A stretch of 64,000 bases of DNA from Gp6-AA40 sp036802945 (lineage in GTDB: Bacteria > Acidobacteriota > Vicinamibacteria > Vicinamibacterales > UBA2999), in the NCBI GenBank assembly GCA_036802945.1, contig DAIRVG010000008.1:1-64000 (forward strand), written 5' to 3'. The notes below the pieces were generated by a model. It ran no database searches and had not been told where the DNA came from. It saw only the letters and a list, made by a program, of their open reading frames with translations. Within the stretch, counting starts at the first letter, position 1, and every line of letters starts with the position of its first letter. The position numbers and the translations under genes were made by a program. Shown here one piece after another: positions 15,702 through 24,171 of this stretch.

Positions 15702-16637
15702 TCAGCTGTGCGTCACGCTCCGCCAGTAGTTCAGCAGGTCGTCGAGAGTGCGTTCGAACGGAATCTGTGGCTGCCAGCCCGTGGCGTTGCGCAACCTGGT
15801 GGCGTCGCCGAGAAGCACAGGAGTGTCGCTGGGACGAAGAAGGGCCGGGTCAGTTTCGATGCTCACGGTGACACGGGCGTGGGCGACTAGGGCATCGAGA
15901 ATCGCTTTCATGCTTCGGGCGACGCCCGACGCGACGTTGTAGATCGTCGACGGCGTCCCCTTCTCCATCAGCTCGGTATACGCCCGCGCCATGTCCCTCA
16001 CGTCCGTCATGTCGCGCTGCGCGTCGAGATTACCGACCCTGATCATCGGCTCGGCAGCCCCAGCCTCGATTAATGCGACCTGCCGGGCCATATTCGGCGC
16101 CGCGAATGCCGAGCTCTGCCGCGGACCTGTGTGGTTGAACGAGCGGGTGACGATGACTTCAATACCATCCTCGCGTCCGCAGATCATGCCGAGCTGTTCC
16201 TGCGCCAGCTTGCTCAGCGCGTACGGATTGACAGGAGCCACGGGGCTCTCTTCGGTGAGCGGGGACGTCGAAGGTGCATAAACCGTCGCGGACCCGGGGA
16301 TCACGACGCGACAGCTCGACCCCGCCAGACGCAGGGCGTCGAGCAGGATGTGCGTGGCGAGGACGTTGTTCGAAAGCGGGCTGACGGTATCGCGCCACGA
16401 ATGCGACACGTTGGGCGCGCCGGCGCAATGGTAAACCGCGTCCGGTTTCGTGCGCTGAATCGCGGCGCGGACCGCGCCGCGATCGAGCAGATCAACCTGC
16501 TGCCACGTCGCGAGCGGCACAATTTCCTCAGGTGGTAGCGTGGCACGCCTCCAGGCGATGACGCTGCCGGTGCCGGCGAGCGTTTGCACGACGTGGCTGC
16601 CGGCAAATCCTGCCGCGCCCGTCACCAGAATCGTCAC
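15702..16637 (-). CDS. NDP-sugar epimerase/reductase, GDP-6-deoxy-D-mannose reductase-like
   Basis: A 311-residue extended short-chain dehydrogenase. It has the NAD(P) motif TGAAGFAG at the N-terminus and the catalytic YxxxK in NPYALSKLAQ. FNHTGPRQSS, GNLDAQRDMTDVRD and LRPSDTPVLLGD are typical of Rmd-type enzymes that reduce NDP-4-keto-6-deoxyhexoses. It starts 3 bp after rmlB ends and probably belongs to the lptD-rmlA-rmlB unit. Because its neighbours make dTDP-4-keto-6-deoxyglucose, its substrate here might be the dTDP-linked sugar rather than the GDP-linked one; that is inference. Confidence 0.82.
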   Translation of the reverse strand: MTILVTGAAGFAGSHVVQTLAGTGSVIAWRRATLPPEEIVPLATWQQVDLLDRGAVRAAIQRTKPDAVYHCAGAPNVSHSWRDTVSPLSNNVLATHILLDALRLAGSSCRVVIPGSATVYAPSTSPLTEESPVAPVNPYALSKLAQEQLGMICGREDGIEVIVTRSFNHTGPRQSSAFAAPNMARQVALIEAGAAEPMIRVGNLDAQRDMTDVRDMARAYTELMEKGTPSTIYNVASGVARSMKAILDALVAHARVTVSIETDPALLRPSDTPVLLGDATRLRNATGWQPQIPFERTLDDLLNYWRSVTHS

Positions 16638-16640
16638 CGG

Positions 16641-17663
16641 TCAGCGTCTCTTTTCGTACTGTGCCTGGTAGTACGACTTGAAGTTCGGATCCTGCTCTTT
16701 GATGGGGCGCCACCACCACTCGTTGGCGCGGTACCAATCAACTGTCTCGCGGAGACCCTGCTCGAACGGCACTTGGGGAGACCACCCTTGCGACCGGAGC
16801 TTCGTCGTATCCAGGCAGTAGCGGCGATCGTGCCCGAGACGGTCGGCCACCGGCTTGATTAACGACCGCGGCTTGCCGAGCGTGTCGAGGATGCGATGAG
16901 TTAGATCGACATTCATCACATCGTTGCCGCCGCCGATGTTGTAGACCTCGCCGTTCGATCCCTTGCCGATCAGCAGATCGATGGCTCTGCAGTGATCGAG
17001 CACGTGCAGCCAGTCACGCACGTTGCGGCCGTCGCCATAGAGCGGCACGGGGATGTCGTCGATCGCGTTGGTGACGAACAACGGGATCACTTTTTCTGGA
17101 AACTGGTACGGCCCGTAATTGTTCGACGCGCGCGTAATGATGACCGGCAAGTCGTACGTCGCCCAGTAGCTGTAGGCAAGCCGGTCCGCGCCCGACTTGC
17201 TTGCCGAGTACGGGTTTCGCGGCCGGAGCTCATCGGTCTCAGTGCTGGCGCCGGTGGCGACGCTGCCGTACACCTCGTCGGTTGAGATCTGGACGAAACG
17301 CGTCAATCCCGTGGCGCGACGCGCGGCCTCGAGCAGTACGAACGTCCCCTCGACGTCGGTCCTGATGAAGTCTCCCGCCGCCATGATCGACCGGTCGACG
17401 TGAGTCTCGGCGGCGAAATGCACCACGATATTCGAGCGTTCGACGAGGGGACCGCTGACCGGCGCATCGATGATGTCCGCGTGCACGAATGCGTGCCGCT
17501 CGTGCGTCATGACATCGTGCAGGTTCTCCTGTCGTCCGGCGTACGTGAGCTTGTCGAGGGTGGTGACGCGCCAGTCGGGATGGGCCTCGAGCGCGTACCG
17601 GACGAAATTGCTGCCGATGAAGCCCGCTCCGCCGGTGACGAGGACGTCAACCAGATTCACCAT
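16641..17663 (-). CDS. rmlB: dTDP-glucose 4,6-dehydratase RmlB/RfbB
   Basis: Converts dTDP-glucose to dTDP-4-keto-6-deoxyglucose, the second step of dTDP-deoxysugar synthesis. The 340-residue protein begins MVNLVDVLVTGGAGFIGSN (NAD motif GGAGFIG), carries STDEVYGS and catalytic YSASKSGAD (YxxxK), ASNNYGPYQFPEK and the C-terminal GWSPQVPFEQGLRETVDWY. The start ATG overlaps the rmlA stop by 7 bp, indicating translational coupling; the longer open frame upstream lies inside rmlA and is not used. Confidence 0.94.
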   Translation of the reverse strand: MVNLVDVLVTGGAGFIGSNFVRYALEAHPDWRVTTLDKLTYAGRQENLHDVMTHERHAFVHADIIDAPVSGPLVERSNIVVHFAAETHVDRSIMAAGDFIRTDVEGTFVLLEAARRATGLTRFVQISTDEVYGSVATGASTETDELRPRNPYSASKSGADRLAYSYWATYDLPVIITRASNNYGPYQFPEKVIPLFVTNAIDDIPVPLYGDGRNVRDWLHVLDHCRAIDLLIGKGSNGEVYNIGGGNDVMNVDLTHRILDTLGKPRSLIKPVADRLGHDRRYCLDTTKLRSQGWSPQVPFEQGLRETVDWYRANEWWWRPIKEQDPNFKSYYQAQYEKRR

Positions 17664-18721
17664 CTGATGCCGACTTCTGAATTGTCGCCCAGCATGAACC
17701 GGTAGGCGCTCGGCTTGACCGGCTCGCGGTAAATGCGGACGTTCTTTCCGATGAGGCTGTCGATGACACGGTTGGCAAGGTCCCGCACGCATGACCCTTC
17801 AAGCACGATGCTGTGCTCGATCTCGGAATCCTTGATCTCGACGTCGTTGCCAATCGACGTAAACGGACCGACGTACGCGTGAATGATGCGCGCGCCGGCC
17901 CCGATGATCGCCGGCCCGCGGATCATCGATCGCTCGACGACCGCGCCCTTCTCGATCACGACTTTCCCCTCGATGCGGCTGTCGTCCACGGTGCCATCGA
18001 TTCGCCGCTCGAACGTCTCGAGGATGAGCCGGTTGGCTTCGAGCATGTCTTCGAGCTTGCCCGTGTCCTTCCACCAGCCGTCGACGATATGCGGGCGGAC
18101 GGTCAGACCACGATCGATCAGGTCCTGGATCGCATCGGTGATCTCGAGCTCGTTGCGAAAACTCGGCTTGATGCGGTTGACCGATTCGAATACCTCGCTT
18201 CCAAACATGTAGACGCCCACGAGCGCCAGATCCCCGATGGGCTCCTTCGGCTTCTCGACGAGCCTCACGACCTTGCCGTTCTCGAGTTGCGCCACGCCGA
18301 ACATCTGCGGATCCGGCACCCGGGTCAGCAGGATCTGCGCCGCAGGCTTTTCCTTCTCGAACTCGCGCACGAACTGCGTGATGCCTTTGTTCAGCAGGTT
18401 ATCGCCCAGGTACATCACGAACGGTTCATCGCCAATAAAGTCGCGGCTGATTTTGACCGCGTGCGCGAGGCCGCGCGGCGCGTCCTGTTCGATGTACACC
18501 ACCCGAACGCCCCATCGAGATCCGTCGCCGACTGCCGCGCGGATCTCGGCCTGCGTCTCTCCGACGACGATGCCGATGTCGCGGATGCCGGCGTCGGCGA
18601 TCGCCTCGATGCCGTAGAACAGCACCGGCTTGTTGGCGACCGGCACGAGCTGCTTGGCGCTGGTGTAGGTGAGCGGTCGAAGACGGGTTCCCTTGCCGCC
18701 GCTGAGGATCAGCCCTTTCAC
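17657..18721 (-). CDS. rmlA: Glucose-1-phosphate thymidylyltransferase, long form with left-handed helix domain
   Basis: Makes dTDP-glucose from glucose-1-phosphate and dTTP. The start is GTG 18721, giving 354 residues that open with VKGLILSGGKGTRLRPLT, the nucleotidyltransferase signature. EKP occurs in RLVEKPKEP, and the product-site WKDTGKLEDMLEAN follows. The C-terminal 100 residues form hexapeptide repeats (RIEGKVVIEKGAVVERSMI), so this is the long StrD-like type rather than the short RmlA. It begins 4 bp after lptD ends. Confidence 0.92.
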   Translation of the reverse strand: MKGLILSGGKGTRLRPLTYTSAKQLVPVANKPVLFYGIEAIADAGIRDIGIVVGETQAEIRAAVGDGSRWGVRVVYIEQDAPRGLAHAVKISRDFIGDEPFVMYLGDNLLNKGITQFVREFEKEKPAAQILLTRVPDPQMFGVAQLENGKVVRLVEKPKEPIGDLALVGVYMFGSEVFESVNRIKPSFRNELEITDAIQDLIDRGLTVRPHIVDGWWKDTGKLEDMLEANRLILETFERRIDGTVDDSRIEGKVVIEKGAVVERSMIRGPAIIGAGARIIHAYVGPFTSIGNDVEIKDSEIEHSIVLEGSCVRDLANRVIDSLIGKNVRIYREPVKPSAYRFMLGDNSEVGIRW

Positions 18722-18725
18722 AGCG

Positions 18726-21071
18726 TCACCGGACCGAGTTCCCGAACGCGCCGAAGAAATTCGAGAACGTCCCAAGTCCGGCGAGGACGAATGAGAAGTT
18801 GATCCGCCGATCCGCCGGTATCGGAAATCCCGACGAGCTCGGGTAATTGAAGTTCTGAAAATCGACCTGCAGACCGCAGCACTGGGCCATGTACGTCGCC
18901 AGGATGTTTTGGGAGACGACTGTCGAATGCGTGATGTCCCAGCTCAGCGCGTACGTGCCGGTGAAATGACCATTCGGCGATCTCAGCGACGTCGATCCCG
19001 AGAAATACGTGTCCGGTGTCGAGGTCCGCGAGAAACGACGGCGACTGTACTGCAAGGATCCGGAGCTCTGGCCGGCCGACATAATGGTGCCGAGCGTCCA
19101 GACGGCGACACCGAGTCCGGATACGTCGTATTCGAGCCTGCTGTTTGCGTCGATCCTCGCGGACGGTGAGACGCGGACGTTCAGGGCCACCGGCGAAAGG
19201 TCCACGGGGTTCCGGTTGACGCTCGAGCTCGCATACGCGGTGTCGTACCTGCTCGACTCGTGGTTCGAATAGTAGGTCTGCTGCACGCCAAACGTCACGA
19301 ACTCGCGGGTCTGCCCGCGCGCTCCGTCGGCCGCCTTGCTGCGATACAGGAGGCGATTCGTCAGGCCGTACGTCAACCGGGACGTACCGCCGATGATGAA
19401 GTCCGAGGTGTCCGTCAGGATCGGCGTCTGCTTGTAGTCATCGATCGGCGTCGTGTAGTCGATGGTGAACGCCGGTTCGATCACGTGCTTCATGCGCTCG
19501 GCGTAACCGCTCGTCGGCGTGTCCCAGATTTTTGTCAGCACGGGGCCAATGACTTCGGTGCGCAACTGCGTGTAGTCGCGGAGGAACGATCCGGGTACCG
19601 CCACGCCGCGGGCGTCATAGCTGCGCGAGTAGTACGTCATGCGATGCGCGGCGCTGGTGTTCACCGACAGGAATGTCAACCGCGAAAGCGGCACGCGCAG
19701 CGACGGCGCCACATCGACCCGGGACAGCGAGTTGTCGAGTGTGGCCACGCCGTTCGTGAGGGCTCGGTACGGCAGGTACGCGTACTCGCTGTTCAGGGAT
19801 GCGTAGATTGGCGCCCCGAACAGCTGCTGCGGGGCAAGAATCGCAGAGATGCGCGGAGTCGATCCGTACAGCACGGAATTGGTGTCGCTGTTGAACGTCT
19901 CGTTCCGTTGATAAAGGAACGTCGCCGCCAGTGGTCCGAACACGTCGCTGACGCCCCCTTCGATCAGCCGGCTGCGACGCGACGCCAGGTAGACGTTTTG
20001 ATGGTAGAGCTGCTGGGTGAGGACGTCTGAAAAATAGTCGAGGCGCATCCGCCCTCGCGCTGATCCGCCGAGGGCCTGCGTGGCGGCGCCGGTGAACTCG
20101 TAGCTGATCTTCGCCGGCAGGGTCGTCGTCTGTCCTGACTCCGTGAAACTTGTTTCGTGCTGGACGAAGCGATATGCGCGGACATTGCCCGCCGACTGCA
20201 GCCCCGCGATGTAGCGGTACTCGCTGCCTTCACCCATTCCGGTATGCGTGAACCAGTCGTGAAAGAACGTTGCATCCTGGCTGCGGTTGATGGCCCAGAA
20301 GAACGCGTTGCTGAGCGACTGGCCGCGCAGCGTTGATGCGCCGTAGGTCGGCAGCAGAAAGCCGGTTGCGCGCTCGTCCTGTTGAATCGGGTAGTAGAGG
20401 ATGGGCAGATACATCATCGGCACCCCCTTCACCCTGAGCAGCGTGTTGCGTGCGACGGCGTACTCATCGAGGTTCAGTACCACGCTTCCACTCGTCACTT
20501 CCCACCGCGGCGTCGGTTGCACGCACGTCGTGAAGCCGCCGCGGGTGATCCGATACTTGCGGGGTCCAAGCTTCTCGAGTGTCTGGCCGTAGAAGTAGAC
20601 GTCGGGATCCTGGCCGCCGAACGCCGCGATGTTCGCGCCCATGCTCACGCCAGCCTTCGCGCCGAGCGACATGATGCCGGAGGCGTCGTAAAACGTCCCG
20701 ATACCGGTGGCGGTGTTGAACTCGACGCGTTCCGCGGCGATCCGTCCGTCGGCATTGGTGAACACCACGTTGCCGCTAGCCACGATGCGGTTGGTCGTGA
20801 AGTACAGATCAACTTCGTCGGCGAAGAACTGGAGCTGCGTGCCCCTGATGGCGGCCTGCCCGATCAGGTGAAGGTGGTCTCCCTCCTGCTCGAATTTCCA
20901 GCTCGAATAATCTGCGATTCCCAGAGGCAAACTGGTCGATGGCGCCGGTGCCGCGGTCTGCGCAGGTGTCGTCTGGGCAAACGTCGCCGCGGCGGCCCAC
21001 ACCCACACGACGCACGAGAGGAAAAAACCTTTGGACGCCTTGAGATACACGGTGTTCGTTGGAGGAATCAA
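18726..21071 (-). CDS. lptD: LPS-assembly protein LptD
   Basis: LptD is the outer-membrane barrel that inserts lipopolysaccharide into the outer leaflet, working with LptE. The 781-residue protein has a signal peptide (about 1-32), an N-terminal OstA/LptA-like beta-jellyroll (about 65-190: GTQLQFFADEVDLYFTTNR, then ASGNVVFTNADGRIAAERV), then a barrel domain (about 200-781) beginning KGVPMMYLPILYYPIQQDER, the usual start of the LptD transporter domain. The end is typical (NFSFVLAGLGTFSNFFGAF). Its start overlaps the folC stop by 4 bp. This shows an LPS- or LOS-bearing outer membrane. Confidence 0.92.
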   Translation of the reverse strand: MIPPTNTVYLKASKGFFLSCVVWVWAAAATFAQTTPAQTAAPAPSTSLPLGIADYSSWKFEQEGDHLHLIGQAAIRGTQLQFFADEVDLYFTTNRIVASGNVVFTNADGRIAAERVEFNTATGIGTFYDASGIMSLGAKAGVSMGANIAAFGGQDPDVYFYGQTLEKLGPRKYRITRGGFTTCVQPTPRWEVTSGSVVLNLDEYAVARNTLLRVKGVPMMYLPILYYPIQQDERATGFLLPTYGASTLRGQSLSNAFFWAINRSQDATFFHDWFTHTGMGEGSEYRYIAGLQSAGNVRAYRFVQHETSFTESGQTTTLPAKISYEFTGAATQALGGSARGRMRLDYFSDVLTQQLYHQNVYLASRRSRLIEGGVSDVFGPLAATFLYQRNETFNSDTNSVLYGSTPRISAILAPQQLFGAPIYASLNSEYAYLPYRALTNGVATLDNSLSRVDVAPSLRVPLSRLTFLSVNTSAAHRMTYYSRSYDARGVAVPGSFLRDYTQLRTEVIGPVLTKIWDTPTSGYAERMKHVIEPAFTIDYTTPIDDYKQTPILTDTSDFIIGGTSRLTYGLTNRLLYRSKAADGARGQTREFVTFGVQQTYYSNHESSRYDTAYASSSVNRNPVDLSPVALNVRVSPSARIDANSRLEYDVSGLGVAVWTLGTIMSAGQSSGSLQYSRRRFSRTSTPDTYFSGSTSLRSPNGHFTGTYALSWDITHSTVVSQNILATYMAQCCGLQVDFQNFNYPSSSGFPIPADRRINFSFVLAGLGTFSNFFGAFGNSVR

Positions 21072-22360
21072 TGCAGGATATCACGCCGTTTGAGAGCGTC
21101 GCGAACCGCACCGGCCAGGAAGATCGATCCCGCGACGCATACAGTGCGATTGCTATCGAGCGCCGCATCCACCGCCGTCAGGACGTCGGCGCACGCGCGG
21201 ACGTCCTTGGCGGGATCGAGCGCCGAGACGTGTGCCGCGAGCTCGTCGGCAGGCATCGCGCGGTGCGTATCCGCGGCCGTCGCGATCACGGATGAGGTCA
21301 CCGGGAGCAACTCGCGCAAGATGGCGTCAGCGTCCTTGTCGCGCATGATCCCGACGAGGAGCGACGGCTGTTCCGGATGCCACCGGACGAGATAGGCGCG
21401 CAGCGCGCGCGCGCCTTCGGGGTTGTGCGCGGCGTCAAGCAGTACCTGCTGGCCGCTCGTCCGCGTGAACAGCTCGAGGCGGGCGGGCCATTCGACGGTT
21501 TCGAAACCTTCCACAACCGCCGCATCGGACACATCGAGGCCGGCGTCGCGCGCAGCTTCGAGCACGCGAACAGCAACAAGCGCATTGTGTATCTGGTGCT
21601 CTCCCCGCAAGGCGAGCCGCAGGGGGCCGTAGCGCCCGTGCGGCGTCTCGATCGTCAGCTGCGCTCGTCCCTCGCGCATCTCGCTGTCGACGCGCACACC
21701 AGCGGCTGCCTCCACGAGCTGCGCTCCCCGCTCCTGCGCGATCCGCCCAACCACGCGCAACGCCGCCTCAGGCAGCGCGCCCGTCACGAGCGTCATCCCC
21801 GGCTTGATGATGCCGGCCTTCTCGAAAGCAATCTGCTCGATGGTGTTGCCCAGGTGCTGCTGGTGATCCAGCGCGATCGATGTGATCGCGCCGACCGGCG
21901 GCGTCAGCACGTTCGTGGCGTCGAAACGGCCGCCCAGGCCGACTTCGATCACCGCCGCCTTCACCTGAGCGCGCCTGAACAGCTCGAACGCCATCGCTGT
22001 CGTCGCCTCGAAAAATGTCGGTGGCGCCCCCATCCTCCCTTCGCGCCGGAGCCGCTCGGCGCACTCAAGGATTTCCGTTGCCACCGCCTCCACGGCCGCA
22101 TCGTCCATCGCCGCGCCGTCGACGACGAAGCGTTCCCGCAGGTGTGTGAGGTGCGGTGAGGTGTATCGGCCTGCCCTGACTCCGGCCGCGACCAGCGCCG
22201 CGTGGACCATCGCCGTCACCGACCCTTTGCCGTTGGTGCCTGCGACGTGCAGCGAGGTAAAGGCGCGCTCGGGATGATTCAACGCGTCGCAGAGACGCCG
22301 GATGTTCTCGAGGCCCAGCTTGATGCCGAAGGTCTCGAGTGCAAAGAGACGATCGAGCAA
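21068..22360 (-). CDS. folC: Folylpolyglutamate synthase / dihydrofolate synthase FolC
   Basis: FolC adds glutamate to folates (and in many bacteria to dihydropteroate). Visible motifs are the ATP loop HVAGTNGKGSV, TSPHLTHLRERF, TFFEATTAMAF, EVGLGGRFDATNV and DAAHNPEGARAL. The start is uncertain: TTG 22360, one base past the accD stop, gives 430 residues and a short lead to FALETFGIKLGLENI. An ATG at 22453 would extend 92 bp into accD with an Arg-rich, non-conserved leader. The gene lies in the accD-folC-lptD chain with overlaps at both ends. Confidence 0.93.
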   Translation of the reverse strand: MLDRLFALETFGIKLGLENIRRLCDALNHPERAFTSLHVAGTNGKGSVTAMVHAALVAAGVRAGRYTSPHLTHLRERFVVDGAAMDDAAVEAVATEILECAERLRREGRMGAPPTFFEATTAMAFELFRRAQVKAAVIEVGLGGRFDATNVLTPPVGAITSIALDHQQHLGNTIEQIAFEKAGIIKPGMTLVTGALPEAALRVVGRIAQERGAQLVEAAAGVRVDSEMREGRAQLTIETPHGRYGPLRLALRGEHQIHNALVAVRVLEAARDAGLDVSDAAVVEGFETVEWPARLELFTRTSGQQVLLDAAHNPEGARALRAYLVRWHPEQPSLLVGIMRDKDADAILRELLPVTSSVIATAADTHRAMPADELAAHVSALDPAKDVRACADVLTAVDAALDSNRTVCVAGSIFLAGAVRDALKRRDILH

Positions 22361-22361
22361 T

Positions 22362-23267
22362 TCAGCGCAGAGACTCTGAAGTGGCGACTGACGGAACGGT
22401 GACGGGCACCGCCGGCGCCGTGTGGGTGTCCATGAAGCTGAGCGTCCGCGCAAGCGTGGACTTCAGGTCGCGACGATCGACGATCAGGTCGAGCATGCCG
22501 TGTTCGAGCAGGAACTCGCTGCGCTGGAATCCCTCGGGCAGCTTCTGGCGAATGGTCTGCTCGATGACGCGCGGTCCGGCGAATCCAATCAGCGCCTTAG
22601 GCTCCGCGATGTTCAGGTCGCCCAGCATTGCGAAGCTCGCAGTGACGCCGCCAGTCGTCGGGTCGGTGAGCACCGAGATGAACGGCAGTCGCGCCCGATC
22701 GAGTCTTGCGAGCGCGGCCGATACCTTCGCCATCTGCATGAGCGACAGTGCGCCTTCCATCATTCGCGCGCCGCCGGAGCACGAGATGACGATCACCGGC
22801 CACCGTCTCGCGAGCGCCATCTCGATCGCGCGCGTGATCTTCTCGCCGACGACCACACCCATGCTCCCGCCGATGAACGCGTACTCCATCGCGGCGACGA
22901 TGACCTCGCGGCCGTCAAGCGTCCCGGTCGCGACGACAAGGGCGTCCTTCATGCCGGTTTTGGCAATGGTGGAGCGCAAGCGATCGCGATACGGCTTGGT
23001 ATCGGTGAACGTCAGCGGGTCGTTCGACGTGAGGCCGGAAAAGTGCTCGGTCCACTGCCCGTTGTCGAACAGCGATCGCAGGCGATCGGTGGCGCTGATT
23101 CGAAAATGATGCGCGCACTTGGGGCACACCTGCTGGTTCTTGTCGAGGTCCTTGTTGTAGATGATCTGCGCGCAGCCGGGACATTTGATCCACAGCCCCT
23201 CGGGCACGCGGCTGGATTTCTCGGCCGTTGACGCGATGGGCTTCCGGGTCTTCTTGAACCAGGCCAT
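22362..23267 (-). CDS. accD: Acetyl-CoA carboxylase carboxyltransferase subunit beta
   Basis: AccD with AccA transfers the carboxyl group from biotin to acetyl-CoA in the first step of fatty-acid synthesis. The 301-residue protein has the N-terminal zinc ribbon C29-x2-C32 and C48-x2-C51 (CPGC, CPKC), then the crotonase-like core with YAFIGGSMGVVVGEKI, SCSGGARMMEGALSLMQMAK, DPTTGGVTASFAMLGD and GFAGPRVIEQTIRQ. accA is not in the window. accD-folC adjacency is common in bacteria. Confidence 0.96.
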   Translation of the reverse strand: MAWFKKTRKPIASTAEKSSRVPEGLWIKCPGCAQIIYNKDLDKNQQVCPKCAHHFRISATDRLRSLFDNGQWTEHFSGLTSNDPLTFTDTKPYRDRLRSTIAKTGMKDALVVATGTLDGREVIVAAMEYAFIGGSMGVVVGEKITRAIEMALARRWPVIVISCSGGARMMEGALSLMQMAKVSAALARLDRARLPFISVLTDPTTGGVTASFAMLGDLNIAEPKALIGFAGPRVIEQTIRQKLPEGFQRSEFLLEHGMLDLIVDRRDLKSTLARTLSFMDTHTAPAVPVTVPSVATSESLR

Positions 23268-23280
23268 TAGTGGAGACTAG

Positions 23281-23485
23281 CGTAATTCAACATGCAAAAT
23301 GCACACATCGTCGCTGGCAGGGCGGACCTGAAGGTCCGCCTCTACGATCGTCGTAAAGAGTAACGATCGTCGTAGAGAGTAACGATCGTCGTAGAAACAC
23401 GATTGACGGCCATAGAAACGCCATCGACAGCCGTAGAGGCCGACCTTCAGGTCGGCCTTGGGCGTTGTTTGCATTTTGCATTACG
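23281..23485. repeat. Composite palindromic/tandem repeat element between dNK and accD genes
   Basis: About 205 bp bounded by imperfect inverted ends: CGTAAT...TGCAAAATGCA at 23281-23303 and TGCATTTTGCATTACG at 23470-23485. Inside are two 8-bp hairpins of opposite loop sense, 23321-23340 (GGCGGACC, TGAA, GGTCCGCC) and 23438-23457 (GGCCGACC, TTCA, GGTCGGCC). Between them are about three copies of a 19-bp unit CGATCGTCGTAGAGAGTAA (23345-23399). The right end overlaps the stop codon of the kinase gene. Confidence 0.75.
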
Positions 23486-24119
23486 TGCGTGGCACGTAAT
23501 ACCGCGTGCCCTTGTTGAGACTCCGGATCTGGCGAATGAGATCGTCCACGGCCTCGTCGGTTGCCGGCAGATCGAGCTGCGAGGTCTCGACGACAAGGAG
23601 GGGCGTCGCGGAATAGTGAAAAAAGAAGTGCTGGTAGGCCTCGTTCAGCTCGCGGATGTATTCAGGATCCGGGTCGAATGTCTCGCGCTCGGGATCCCTC
23701 GACCGATCGCGGAGGCGGCGAACGAGAATGTCGGTCGGCGCCTGCAGATAGATCACGAGGTCGGGAAGCGGAATGTCCTTCGCGAGCAGGTCGTAGAGCC
23801 GCTGGTAGATGAACAGCTCGTTGTCGTCGAGATTCACGTACGCGAAGATCTTGTCTTTGTCGAACAGGTAGTCGCAGACTGTCGCCTGCGAAAAAAGATC
23901 GGCCTGCTGCAGGCCAAGGAGCTGGCGATGACGGTTGAGCAGGAAGAACAACTGCGCCTGCAACGCGGCACCCGCTCGTCCTGAATAGAAATCAGAGAGG
24001 AACGGGTTATCTGTTTCCTCCAGCACAGCCGTGGCATCGAGGCGCGCCGCGAGCTGCTCGGCAAGCGACGACTTGCCGACACCAATCGGTCCTTCGATGG
24101 CGATGTACTGGAAGGGCAT
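23481..24119 (-). CDS. Deoxynucleoside kinase (dAK/dGK family)
   Basis: Salvages deoxynucleosides by 5'-phosphorylation in the cytosol. The 212-residue protein has the P-loop GPIGVGKSS at 9-17, the EETDNPF substrate segment, the RRLRDRSRDPERE lid containing the DRS-type motif, and a C-terminal LLVVETSQLDLP. The length fits the bacterial dAK/dGK type. Purine versus pyrimidine preference cannot be decided by eye. Its stop codon falls inside the composite repeat element, and the last residues (YYVPRT) may be affected by it. It is divergent from the HEAT-cyclophilin gene. Confidence 0.88.
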   Translation of the reverse strand: MPFQYIAIEGPIGVGKSSLAEQLAARLDATAVLEETDNPFLSDFYSGRAGAALQAQLFFLLNRHRQLLGLQQADLFSQATVCDYLFDKDKIFAYVNLDDNELFIYQRLYDLLAKDIPLPDLVIYLQAPTDILVRRLRDRSRDPERETFDPDPEYIRELNEAYQHFFFHYSATPLLVVETSQLDLPATDEAVDDLIRQIRSLNKGTRYYVPRT

Positions 24120-24171
24120 GCGCGTTTGCGCCGGTCCGGGAGGCCGGTGCCTGCGATGCTATCATCGGCCG

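Noticed and set aside
22361..22453. Upstream ATG for folC inside accD
   Set aside because: The 92-bp overlap encodes an Arg-rich non-conserved leader that mirrors the accD frame.
23345..23399. Possible CRISPR array (three 19-bp repeats)
   Set aside because: The copies are directly adjacent without spacers, there are only about three, and no cas gene is present.
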